A stretch of 32,472 nt of DNA, taken from contig JAYPCW010000005.1 in the NCBI GenBank assembly GCA_038124905.1, positions 1 through 32,472 of the forward strand. Direction: 5' to 3'. Positions 17,755 through 26,021 of the stretch are shown piece after piece (within the stretch, counting starts at the first letter, position 1; the number at the start of each line of letters is the position of its first letter). The notes below the pieces were generated by a model that was given only the letters and a program-made list of their open reading frames with translations, had not been told where the DNA came from and ran no database searches. Origin of the DNA: ATZT02 sp038124905 (lineage in GTDB: Bacteria > Actinomycetota > Actinomycetes > S36-B12 > UBA5976). The translations under genes and the position numbers were made by a program.

Positions 17755-17787
17755 TCCTTCTTCGCCTCACGGGACGAACTTAAAGGA
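17755..17787 (-). promoter_or_regulatory. PyrR-binding hairpin overlapping the pyrR ribosome-binding site
   Basis: On the minus strand the mRNA reads TTCG-TCCCGTGAGG-CGAA at 17778-17761. It matches the known PyrR binding-loop consensus ARUCCNGNGAGGYU at every position except that the closing A-U pair is a C-G pair. Below a 4/1 internal loop, TCCTT (17787-17783) pairs fully with AAGGA (17759-17755), the first five bases of the pyrR Shine-Dalgarno AAGGAGG (17759-17753). PyrR bound with UMP would hold the ribosome site closed. The same layout of translational repression has been reported in Mycobacterium smegmatis. No terminator follows, which fits translational rather than transcriptional control. 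Confidence 0.85.
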
Positions 17788-17821
17788 TGTCTATCTATTA
17801 AACCCTAACATAGCAAAGGAT

Positions 17822-19249
17822 CTAACTTTCCTTCGATCCAAAACCTACTTTATGAACTCTCATGCCATTTGTAGTTCCAGGTATTCCCGGTGGAACTCCC
17901 GCCACAATCACCACAAGCTCCCCTTCGCTCGCCAGCCCATGAGCGATTAGATCGCGATCAACCTGATCAACCATTTCGTCTGTGTGATGAACAACGCCAA
18001 CTAAATAGGGCGTAACACCCCAAAGTAAAGATAACTGTCTTAACACTCTCGGTAATGGCGTATAGGTGAGAATTGGTATTTGCGATCTATGACGCGCCAT
18101 TAATCTTGCACTTCTTCCGGTTTCACTAAATGCAATCAAATATTTAGCCCCAATAAATTCTCCTACTTGAATCGCGGATGCAGTTAACGCCCTGGCAACC
18201 GATACGCGATTTTGTGGTTGAAGTTTAATTAATTTGTCGAGGGCTTCTCGTTCAACGTGTTCGATTACCTTTGCCATCGTTGCAACAACCAAGGCTGGAT
18301 TTTCACCGACACTGGTTTCCCCCGAAAGCATTAGTGCGTCTGCCCCATCCAGAATTGCGTTGGCCACATCGCTTGCTTCTGCGCGAGTAGGTCGAGAGGC
18401 ACTAATCATGGATTCGAGCATTTGGGTTGCTACCAAAACTGGCTTGCCGGCATTTCGAGCCCGCGTTATCGCATCTTTTTGAACTAGCGGAACCATTTCT
18501 AGCGGCAATTCGACACCTAGATCTCCACGAGCAATCATGATGCCATCAAAGCGATCCAAAATTTCGTCGAGATTGTCGACCGCCTGGGGTTTTTCAATCT
18601 TGGCAATGGTTGGGATCCAATAATTTTTCTCATCCATGATTTCATGAACGCGGTCAATATCAGCTGCATTTCTTACAAAAGAAAGCGCGATCCAGTCAAC
18701 TTCATTGTCTAAGGCCCAGCGCAAGTCAAGTTCGTCTTTTTCACTTAATGCTGGAACGCTTACCATGACTCCAGGTAAATTTAATCCTTTATTATCGGAA
18801 ATCGTTCCACCTTCTATTACTTCGCAATCTAAAGTATCTGTGGTCTTATTTTTAACTCTTAATTTGATGCGTCCGTCGTCAATTAGTAATTCATCGCCAA
18901 CGGATACGTCAGCTACGATTCCGCTGTAACTTGTGGAGACGCTGGTTGCCGATCCATCTATCTTTTTCGTAGTAATCGAGAAACTTGCACCTTCTTCTAA
19001 AATTTCACGACCGTTTTTAAATCGGCCAATTCGGATTTTTGGCCCTTGTAAGTCTGCTAAGACCGCAACAGGAACATTTAATTCATCAGAAACACTTCTA
19101 ACTAAATCTAATCTTTTTTGGTGTTCAGCAGCATCTCCGTGGCTCATATTTAATCGCGCCACATTCATACCTGACTTAATAAGTTGAGTGATTACTTCTT
19201 TAGAGTCAGTTGCTGGGCCTAAAGTGGCAACTATTTTTGCGCGACGCAC
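17822..19249 (-). CDS. pyk: Pyruvate kinase
   Basis: Pyk converts phosphoenolpyruvate and ADP to pyruvate and ATP, the last step of glycolysis. The N-terminus RRAKIVATLGPA starts the barrel; MNVARLNMSHG, the signature IMIARGDLGVELP with its active-site region preceded by IAKIEKPQAVDN, and VATQMLESMI follow. The C-terminal allosteric domain is complete, and the length of 475 is normal. The start is GTG 19249, with only a distant GAGAAA upstream. The gene lies 21 bp after gltD with no promoter that I can recognise in that gap. In mycobacteria pyk follows the trp genes and not the pyr genes. Confidence 0.97.
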   Translation of the reverse strand: MRRAKIVATLGPATDSKEVITQLIKSGMNVARLNMSHGDAAEHQKRLDLVRSVSDELNVPVAVLADLQGPKIRIGRFKNGREILEEGASFSITTKKIDGSATSVSTSYSGIVADVSVGDELLIDDGRIKLRVKNKTTDTLDCEVIEGGTISDNKGLNLPGVMVSVPALSEKDELDLRWALDNEVDWIALSFVRNAADIDRVHEIMDEKNYWIPTIAKIEKPQAVDNLDEILDRFDGIMIARGDLGVELPLEMVPLVQKDAITRARNAGKPVLVATQMLESMISASRPTRAEASDVANAILDGADALMLSGETSVGENPALVVATMAKVIEHVEREALDKLIKLQPQNRVSVARALTASAIQVGEFIGAKYLIAFSETGRSARLMARHRSQIPILTYTPLPRVLRQLSLLWGVTPYLVGVVHHTDEMVDQVDRDLIAHGLASEGELVVIVAGVPPGIPGTTNGMRVHKVGFGSKES

Positions 19250-19270
19250 GTGGTTATTCTATTTCTCTTT

Positions 19271-20728
19271 TCAACGACTCAAGGAAAGTGGTCTGTCAAA
19301 AGGCCCAATTGGTGCAGGTAACTGTGACGTACCCATTAAAAATTCATCAACATATCTAGCGCAAGATCTACCCTCTGCTATTGCCCATACTATAAGTGAT
19401 TGTCCGCGACCAGCATCTCCGCACACAAAAACACCCTCTTGGTTAGTTTGAAAGGCTTCATCTCTTGCGATATTGCTTCTCTCATCTTGGGCAATACTCA
19501 CTTCTTTGTTGATCCAGCTCAAATCCGGACCAGTGAAACCCATAGCTAAAAAAACATAATCGGCGGGAATTATTCGCAGTGAATTTTCAACTGGAATGAA
19601 TTTTCCATTGACGAACTCAACTGTCTCAACTTCTAATCCAGTCAGCTTGCCCGCTTCACCTAAAAACCTTCGGGTGTTTACCGAATATTCCCTCTCGCCA
19701 CCTTCTTCATGGGCGCTAGATACTCTAAAAATATTTGGATACAACGGCCAAGGCTGATTAGAACTTCTCGAAACAGTTGGCTCAGGCATGATCTCAAGCT
19801 GAGTAATTTTTGCTGCACCCTGGCGATGCGCAGTTCCCAGACAATCAGCGCCGGTATCGCCTCCACCGATAATTACAACTTGTTTATCAGCAACATCAAT
19901 TGGAGAGTTAGGAATCTCCCCTAGGGCAAAGCGATTTGCATAAGGCAAATATTCCATCGCTTGATAAACACCCTTTAAATTACTTCCTTCAATATTTAAT
20001 CCGCGCCAATTAGTAGCACCAATGGCTAAAATCACCGCATCATACCTAGTGTTTAGTTCTGCGAGTGTTATATCTATTCCTAGTTCTATGCCACAACGAA
20101 AACGAACACCTTCTTCTTCAAGTTGAGCGATTCGAGCATCTAAATGTCTTTTTTCCATCTTGAATTCTGGAATTCCGTAACGTAACAAGCCACCTGGGCG
20201 TTGGGCTTTTTCGTAAACTGCCACCGTATGTCCGACTCGGGCTAACTGTTGAGCGGCAGCTAATCCCGCTGGACCTGATCCGACTATTGCAACAGTTTTA
20301 CCACTCAAGCGGTCCGGAGGTTGGGGTTTAATCCAACCTTCTTCAAATGCTCGATTTGCAATTTCAACTTCAACTTGCTTAATAGTGACCGCGTCGCTGT
20401 TAATTGCCACAACGCAAGCGCTCTCGCAAGGAGCAGGACACAATCTGCCAGTAAATTCAGGAAAATTATTAGTAGCATGCAATCGGTCGCTTGCGCTTTC
20501 CCAAGCATCTCGGTAAACCAAATCATTGAATTCCGGAATTAAATTACCTAGCGGACAACCGTTATGGCAAAAAGGTATTCCACAATCCATGCAACGGCCG
20601 GCCTGTTTTCTTAATTCTGTTTTGTCGAATGGTTCATATACTTCTTTCCAGTCCATAATTCTTAAATCGACTGGCCGCCTTTTTGGCAGACGTCTTTCCT
20701 CTTCTAAAAAACCTTTTGGATTACCCAC
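19271..20728 (-). CDS. gltD: Glutamate synthase (NADPH) small subunit
   Basis: GltD takes electrons from NADPH through FAD and iron-sulfur centres to GltB. The N-terminal cysteine cluster reads CMDCGIPFCHNGCPLGN and later LCPAPCESAC, the usual [4Fe-4S] ligand region. The FAD site is VAIVGSGPAGLAAAQQL and the NADPH site VVIIGGGDTGADCLG. I chose GTG 20728 (485 residues, starting GNPKGFL as in the family). GGAGG lies six bases upstream, and the start overlaps the gltB stop as GTGGGTAA. The longer frame to TTG 20752 adds only eight residues inside gltB and has no such support. Confidence 0.96.
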   Translation of the reverse strand: MGNPKGFLEEERRLPKRRPVDLRIMDWKEVYEPFDKTELRKQAGRCMDCGIPFCHNGCPLGNLIPEFNDLVYRDAWESASDRLHATNNFPEFTGRLCPAPCESACVVAINSDAVTIKQVEVEIANRAFEEGWIKPQPPDRLSGKTVAIVGSGPAGLAAAQQLARVGHTVAVYEKAQRPGGLLRYGIPEFKMEKRHLDARIAQLEEEGVRFRCGIELGIDITLAELNTRYDAVILAIGATNWRGLNIEGSNLKGVYQAMEYLPYANRFALGEIPNSPIDVADKQVVIIGGGDTGADCLGTAHRQGAAKITQLEIMPEPTVSRSSNQPWPLYPNIFRVSSAHEEGGEREYSVNTRRFLGEAGKLTGLEVETVEFVNGKFIPVENSLRIIPADYVFLAMGFTGPDLSWINKEVSIAQDERSNIARDEAFQTNQEGVFVCGDAGRGQSLIVWAIAEGRSCARYVDEFLMGTSQLPAPIGPFDRPLSLSR

Positions 20729-23700
20729 GAGCCGCCTCCATAACCGCCTCAATCGGATCAGAACCAGAAATCTCTGCTGCCTTTATGGCATTTAACACAC
20801 GCTTATAGTCCTTAGGCATGATTTTCGAGAATTTACTTTTAATTTCTTCATCACTTAAAGAAATAATCCATTTTGCTCTATCTGAATCAGTTTCTTCCCA
20901 ATAGCGCTTTAGATTCACCTTTAAAAACTCTAAATCTTCATCTTCAAGGGCCTCAATCTCTACCATCTCTTGATTGATTGCTAATTCATTGACCTCAAAT
21001 AGATAAGCAATTCCACCGCTCATACCCGCTGCAAAGTTACGACCAGTTGGGCCAAGAACTATGACCCGCCCCCCGGTCATGTATTCACAGCCATGATCTC
21101 CTACTGAAGAGGCAATCGCTAGTGCACCTGAATTTCTTACGCAAAATCTTTCGCCAACTTGTCCATTGATAAATATTTCACCAGCAGTAGCTCCGTAGCC
21201 AATTACGTTTCCGGCAATGGTGTTGCGTTCCGCTTCAAATTTACTTTCACGATTAGGTCTTATAACAATTTTGCCGCCGGAAAGTCCCTTGGCAACATAA
21301 TCATTGGCATCACCCTCTAGTCGCAGAGTTATGCCTTTCGGCAAGAAGGCACCAAAAGACTGTCCGGCGCTACCGATAAAAGTCAAATCAATAGTCCCCT
21401 CAGCTAGACCTTCGGCGTGCTTTCTAGTCACTTCGCTGCCCAGCATGGTACCCACGGTTCTATTTGAATTTTTAATTTCAAACTGGGCACGCACGGCCTC
21501 TTTATTATTTATCGCATTCTGACAAATTTGAATTAATTCATTATCTAAAGCTTTATCTAAGCCATGATCTTGTGAAGTTATACATCTACGCGAACTGTCT
21601 CCGGTGCTTGGATTAGCCAGGATCGCTGATAAATCTAAGCCTTGAGCTTTGTAATGAGAGATAACTTTTTTACGATCTAATACTTCTACCTGGCCAATTG
21701 CTTCATCTAGCGATCTAAAACCTAGTTCTGCTAAATACTCGCGTACTTCTTGAGCGATGAATTTAAAAAAGTTAACCACATGTTCAGCTTGTCCAGTAAA
21801 TTTCTCTCTTAAAACTGGATTTTGTGTCGCTACTCCAACTGGACAAGTGTCTAAATGACAAACTCGCATCATCACGCAGCCCATTACCACTAAGGGGGCG
21901 GTAGCGAATCCATATTCCTCTGCGCCCAAGAGTGCCGCGATTACTACGTCTCGTCCGGTCTTTAATTGGCCATCTGTTTGCACGACAATGCGGTCTCGCA
22001 AATTATTCAAAAGCAAGGTCTGTTGAGTTTCAGCTAAACCTAATTCCCATGGAGCACCAGCATGTTTTAAAGAAGTTAAAGGGCTTGCTCCAGTTCCACC
22101 GTCGTGTCCAGAAATCAACACCACATCTGCGTGAGCTTTAGATACACCTGCAGCAACCGTTCCTACCCCAACTTCTGCAACCAACTTAACGTGAATTCTT
22201 GCCCGATTATTTGCATTCTTTAAATCGTGAATCAATTGAGCCAAATCCTCAATGGAATAAATGTCATGATGCGGTGGTGGTGAAATTAGGCCAACACCGG
22301 GAGTTGAATATCGGGTTTTAGCAATCCACGGATAAACCTTGTGTCCGGGTAACTGACCACCTTCACCGGGTTTAGCGCCTTGTGCCATTTTGATTTGAAT
22401 GTCATCAGCATTCACCAGATATTGGCTTGTTACGCCAAATCTGCCCGATGCCACTTGTTTGATAGCACTTCTTTTTGAATCTGCTCCTTTTGCAGCGTAG
22501 TAACGCTCTGGGTCCTCCCCGCCTTCTCCGGTATTAGATCTTGCACCTAAACGATTCATTGCGATTGCTAGAGTTTCATGAGCTTCTTTTGAGATTGATC
22601 CATAGCTCATAGCGCCAGTCGAAAATCTCTTGACTATGTTTTCTATTGGTTCAACTTCATTGATCTCTATAGGTTTGCGATCTCTCGTATTAAAATCCAA
22701 CAAGCCTCTTATTGTCATCAACTTTTTAGCTTGCTCATCCACCTTTTTGGTGTACTGCCTAAAAATATCCATTTGACCCGTGCGAGTTGAGTGCTGAAGA
22801 CGAAACACTGTTTCTGGATCAAATAAATGAGGTTGCCCCTCTCGACGGTATTGATATTCTCCGCCGATATTTAATTCGCGATGTGCTTGAGTAACGCCAT
22901 TAGGTGGGTAGGCAACATCATGACGCGCCAGAACTTCTCTAGCAATTACTTCAAGGCCAATTCCGTTGATTCGACTTGCTGTGCCTGTGAAATATTTATC
23001 GACTAATTCTTTAGATAATCCAATCGCCTCAAAAATTTGCGCGCCTCTGTATGACGCCACCGTTGAGACACCCATTTTGCTCATGACCTTTAAGACGCCT
23101 TTGCCTAGGGCTTTAACTAGATTCTTTACTGCTTTTTCTGGTGTCACCGAGACAAATCTTTGTTGTTTTGCCAATATTTCAACGGTTTCCATGGCTAAAT
23201 ATGGATTAATTGCCGCCGCCCCATAACCAATTAATAAAGCCACATGATGAACTTCACGGACATCTCCAGCTTCTACTATCAGTCCGATTTGAGTTCGTTT
23301 CTTAGTTTTAATTAAGTGGTGATGCACTGCAGAGGTTAAAAGTAATGAAGGTATTGGCGCATAATCCATGTCGCTGTCTCGATCAGAAAGGATCAACATA
23401 GTTTTACCGGCAGCTATATGACGATCTACTTCATCGAAAATCTCTTGCAATTTCTTCTCTAAAGCTTGGTGGCCTCCATTGACATAATAAAGTCCTGAGA
23501 TTTTAGTCGCAGCAAATTGCGGATGTTTTCCGTCTTTATTGATGTGTAACAACTTTGCCAACTCATCGTTATCAATTACCGGAAAAGGCAGCATTACTTG
23601 TCTAGCATGTTCTTTGGTAGCTTTTAATAGATTTCCTTCAGGGCCAATAGCGCCTCCTAGAGAAGTGACTATTTCTTCTCGGATAGCATCTAATGGTGGA

Positions 23701-25250
23701 TTTGTAACTTGCGCAAAAAGCTGCGTGAAATAATCAAACAACAACCTGGGCTTTTCACTCAAGACGGCAACGGGAGTATCAGATCCCATCGAGCCGATGG
23801 CTTCAGCTCCACTTTGTGCCATAGGGGCCAAAATCAAGCGCAATTCTTCTTCTGTGTAACCAAAAGTCTGCTGCCTGCGCAACACTGAAGCTTTTGTGTG
23901 GGCAATATGTTCTCTTTCAGGAAGTTGCTCTAAGTGAATAATTCCTTCTTTTACCCACTCTTGATAAGGCTCGCTTGCCGCGAGCTCTTTTTTGATTTCA
24001 TCATCTTCAATAATTCGACCCTGCGTGGTGTCAACTAAAAACATTTTTCCCGGCTGGAGGCGTCCTTTTCGAATAACCTTTGAGGCCAACTCAGGTAAAA
24101 CGCCACTCTCACTTGCTAGAACCACCAAACCATCATCGGTTACCCAAAATCTTCCTGGCCTTAAACCATTTCGATCCAAGACCGCTCCCACTAAACTTCC
24201 GTCGGTGAAAGTAACGCAAGCGGGTCCATCCCAAGCTTCCATAAAAGTGGAATGGAATTCATAAAATGCTCGCTTTGCTAAATCCATTTCGGGATTGTTT
24301 TCCCAAGCTTCTGGAATCATCATCAAAATTGCATGCGGGAGGCTTCTGCCGCCTAAATGCAAAAGTTCTAGCACTTCATCAAAAGATCCAGAATCACTCA
24401 TCGACTCAGTAACAATAGGGAAGCATCTTGAAATTTCACCAGGAATCAAGTCAGTCTGAAGTTGACTCTCTCGAGTTTGCATCCAATTTCTATTGCCCTT
24501 GACGGTATTGATTTCACCATTGTGTGCAATAAATCGATAGGGATGCGCTAAAGGCCAAGAGGGAAATGTATTGGTACTAAAACGGGCATGGACTAATGCA
24601 ATCTTGGACTTAATTTTTTCATCAAGTAAGTCAGGAAAAAACTGAGAAAGTTGCCCCGTGGTAAGCATTCCTTTATAAACTATAGTTCTTGCTGAAAGAG
24701 ATGAAAAATAAACTTCGCATTCGCGCTCTATTATTTTTCTAAAGGGATATATTTTTCTATCCAAATTAATATCTTTTTCATTTTGCTCTGAAGCGACAAA
24801 GATCATTTCAAAGTGTGGCATAACCGCTTTTGCAGTCTTTCCAATTTCACTACTATCTATGGGCACTTGCCGGTAGCCCAAAATCACTAAATCCTCTACC
24901 GCAGCTACTTCTGCTATTTTTTTCTTGATTTCATCTATCTTCTTTTTATCTTGAGGTAAAAATAAAATTCCAGCTGCATAATGACCGCTGGCTGGCAAAT
25001 TAAAATCAACGTTTAATCTTAAAAATTCATCTGGTGTTTGCAATAAAATGCCAGCACCATCTCCGGTTTCAACCTCCGCACCAGAAGCGCCTCGGTGCTC
25101 TAAATTCTTTAGCGCAGTTAAACCTGCTTTAACAATTTCATGCGAAGGTAAATCCTTAAGAGTCGCAACCATGGCGACTCCACAGGCGTCTTTTTCTGAT
25201 GAAGGATCGTAGAGACCCTGCCTACCTGGCAATCCAAAATTAAAGGCCAA
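20721..25250 (-). CDS. gltB: Glutamate synthase large subunit
   Basis: GltB uses glutamine and 2-oxoglutarate to make two glutamates, the main route of ammonia assimilation with glutamine synthetase. Domains in order: an N-terminal class II amidotransferase whose nucleophile Cys lies in EKDACGVAMVA (residue 23 from the chosen start, after a short propeptide), a central linker domain, and the FMN barrel with NTGEGGEDPERY and GQLPGHKVYPWIAKTRYS. The [3Fe-4S] motif CVMMRVCHLDTCPVG and a C-terminal GXGXG beta-helix follow. The longest frame starts TTG 25262, but TTG 25250 has GGGAG five bases upstream and is preferred, giving 1509 residues, about the family length. It is the first gene of gltBD, and a dyad lies 22 bp upstream. 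Confidence 0.96.
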   Translation of the reverse strand: MAFNFGLPGRQGLYDPSSEKDACGVAMVATLKDLPSHEIVKAGLTALKNLEHRGASGAEVETGDGAGILLQTPDEFLRLNVDFNLPASGHYAAGILFLPQDKKKIDEIKKKIAEVAAVEDLVILGYRQVPIDSSEIGKTAKAVMPHFEMIFVASEQNEKDINLDRKIYPFRKIIERECEVYFSSLSARTIVYKGMLTTGQLSQFFPDLLDEKIKSKIALVHARFSTNTFPSWPLAHPYRFIAHNGEINTVKGNRNWMQTRESQLQTDLIPGEISRCFPIVTESMSDSGSFDEVLELLHLGGRSLPHAILMMIPEAWENNPEMDLAKRAFYEFHSTFMEAWDGPACVTFTDGSLVGAVLDRNGLRPGRFWVTDDGLVVLASESGVLPELASKVIRKGRLQPGKMFLVDTTQGRIIEDDEIKKELAASEPYQEWVKEGIIHLEQLPEREHIAHTKASVLRRQQTFGYTEEELRLILAPMAQSGAEAIGSMGSDTPVAVLSEKPRLLFDYFTQLFAQVTNPPLDAIREEIVTSLGGAIGPEGNLLKATKEHARQVMLPFPVIDNDELAKLLHINKDGKHPQFAATKISGLYYVNGGHQALEKKLQEIFDEVDRHIAAGKTMLILSDRDSDMDYAPIPSLLLTSAVHHHLIKTKKRTQIGLIVEAGDVREVHHVALLIGYGAAAINPYLAMETVEILAKQQRFVSVTPEKAVKNLVKALGKGVLKVMSKMGVSTVASYRGAQIFEAIGLSKELVDKYFTGTASRINGIGLEVIAREVLARHDVAYPPNGVTQAHRELNIGGEYQYRREGQPHLFDPETVFRLQHSTRTGQMDIFRQYTKKVDEQAKKLMTIRGLLDFNTRDRKPIEINEVEPIENIVKRFSTGAMSYGSISKEAHETLAIAMNRLGARSNTGEGGEDPERYYAAKGADSKRSAIKQVASGRFGVTSQYLVNADDIQIKMAQGAKPGEGGQLPGHKVYPWIAKTRYSTPGVGLISPPPHHDIYSIEDLAQLIHDLKNANNRARIHVKLVAEVGVGTVAAGVSKAHADVVLISGHDGGTGASPLTSLKHAGAPWELGLAETQQTLLLNNLRDRIVVQTDGQLKTGRDVVIAALLGAEEYGFATAPLVVMGCVMMRVCHLDTCPVGVATQNPVLREKFTGQAEHVVNFFKFIAQEVREYLAELGFRSLDEAIGQVEVLDRKKVISHYKAQGLDLSAILANPSTGDSSRRCITSQDHGLDKALDNELIQICQNAINNKEAVRAQFEIKNSNRTVGTMLGSEVTRKHAEGLAEGTIDLTFIGSAGQSFGAFLPKGITLRLEGDANDYVAKGLSGGKIVIRPNRESKFEAERNTIAGNVIGYGATAGEIFINGQVGERFCVRNSGALAIASSVGDHGCEYMTGGRVIVLGPTGRNFAAGMSGGIAYLFEVNELAINQEMVEIEALEDEDLEFLKVNLKRYWEETDSDRAKWIISLSDEEIKSKFSKIMPKDYKRVLNAIKAAEISGSDPIEAVMEAARG
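20735..20739 (-). promoter_or_regulatory. Shine-Dalgarno fixing the gltD start
   Basis: GGAGG on the minus strand, within the last codons of gltB, six bases before GTG 20728. It decides between this start and the outer TTG at 20752. Confidence 0.75.
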
Positions 25251-25255
25251 AACCG

Positions 25256-25260
25256 CTCCC
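25256..25260 (-). promoter_or_regulatory. Shine-Dalgarno supporting gltB start at 25250
   Basis: GGGAG on the minus strand, five bases before TTG 25250. The outer TTG at 25262 is preceded by ATTGTTTATCT, with no ribosome site. Confidence 0.55.
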
Positions 25261-25272
25261 AAAGATAAACAA

Positions 25273-25292
25273 TTAGGACAACGTTGGCCTAA
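25273..25292. promoter_or_regulatory. Candidate operator: 20-bp dyad upstream of gltB
   Basis: The arms TTAGGACAAC and GTTGGCCTAA are inverted copies with one mismatch in ten and no central spacer. A spacerless dyad of this kind is typical of a site for a dimeric regulator rather than an RNA hairpin, and no T-run follows. It fills the 59 bases between the VIT-type gene and the preferred gltB start. A TACTATCCT upstream on the minus strand might be a -10 region, but I see no good -35. The regulator is unknown. Confidence 0.4.
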
Positions 25293-25309
25293 CTACAGGA
25301 TAGTACTTG

Positions 25310-26020
25310 CTAAAGAATGCCGCCCACGAGAGTTCCCAAAAACCAGGTGACCAACGCGGCACCAGCTCCAATAACTAACTGTCGAAAGGCCGAAAAATAC
25401 CAAGTCCTAATTGTGACCAAGGAAACTAGCGCACCCAGACAAAAGAGTCCGATCAGAGAAATGATGATGGTTGGAATAATGCCCGAAGCCCCAAAAAAAT
25501 AAGGTATCAACGGAATGAAGGCGCCTATTCCAAAAGCTAAGAAAGACGCGATGCCAGCAACGGTTCCTTTTGGCAAATCGTTAACATCAACTCCAAATTC
25601 CAAACGAGCATGCAGTGCAAGTGCCTTTACTTGATCTTGGCTTATTTCTTTCGCCGCCTTTAGGGCAGTTTCTTCACTCATGCCTTGCTCTTGAAACATT
25701 TTTGCTAATTCATTGATTTCTCCATCAGGATCCATTTTAAGTTCCTGCATCTCACGGTCAACTTCTGCAGCTGCTAGTTCAGACTGACTTTCAACAGAGG
25801 TGTACTCACCTGCTGCCATTGAAAAAGCACCAGCTAGTAAACCGGCAATGCCAGCTAAAATCACTGATTGACTTCCGCTCGCACCTACCGCGGCGCTTCC
25901 TCCAGCAACACCAACCATCAAGGCTAAATTGGAAACCAAACCATCCATGGCACCAAAAACTGCTGGACGAAGCCACCCGCCTGAAATATCTCTATGGCTT
26001 TCTTTGATTGAGGTTAACAA
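25310..26020 (-). CDS. VIT1/CCC1-family metal transporter (iron/manganese type)
   Basis: Proteins of this family move iron or manganese across membranes, out of the cytoplasm. The N-terminal half shows the family pattern RDISGGWLRPAVFGAMDGLVSNLALMVGVAG and LAGAFSMAAGEYTSVESQSELA. A charged cytosolic segment (about 85-150, rich in Glu and Lys, with EINELAKMFQEQGMSEETA) corresponds to the metal-binding domain. Three hydrophobic segments follow, giving about five membrane spans in 236 residues. The start is TTG 26020, one base after the upstream stop. It has no ribosome site, and an in-frame stop lies about 11 codons further up, so reinitiation is likely. The metal is not known from sequence. 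Confidence 0.85.
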   Translation of the reverse strand: MLTSIKESHRDISGGWLRPAVFGAMDGLVSNLALMVGVAGGSAAVGASGSQSVILAGIAGLLAGAFSMAAGEYTSVESQSELAAAEVDREMQELKMDPDGEINELAKMFQEQGMSEETALKAAKEISQDQVKALALHARLEFGVDVNDLPKGTVAGIASFLAFGIGAFIPLIPYFFGASGIIPTIIISLIGLFCLGALVSLVTIRTWYFSAFRQLVIGAGAALVTWFLGTLVGGIL

Positions 26021-26021
26021 A

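Noticed and set aside
25263..25309. Rho-independent terminator after the VIT-type gene
   Set aside because: The dyad has no central loop and is followed by AATTGTTTATC rather than a U-run, so an operator reads better.
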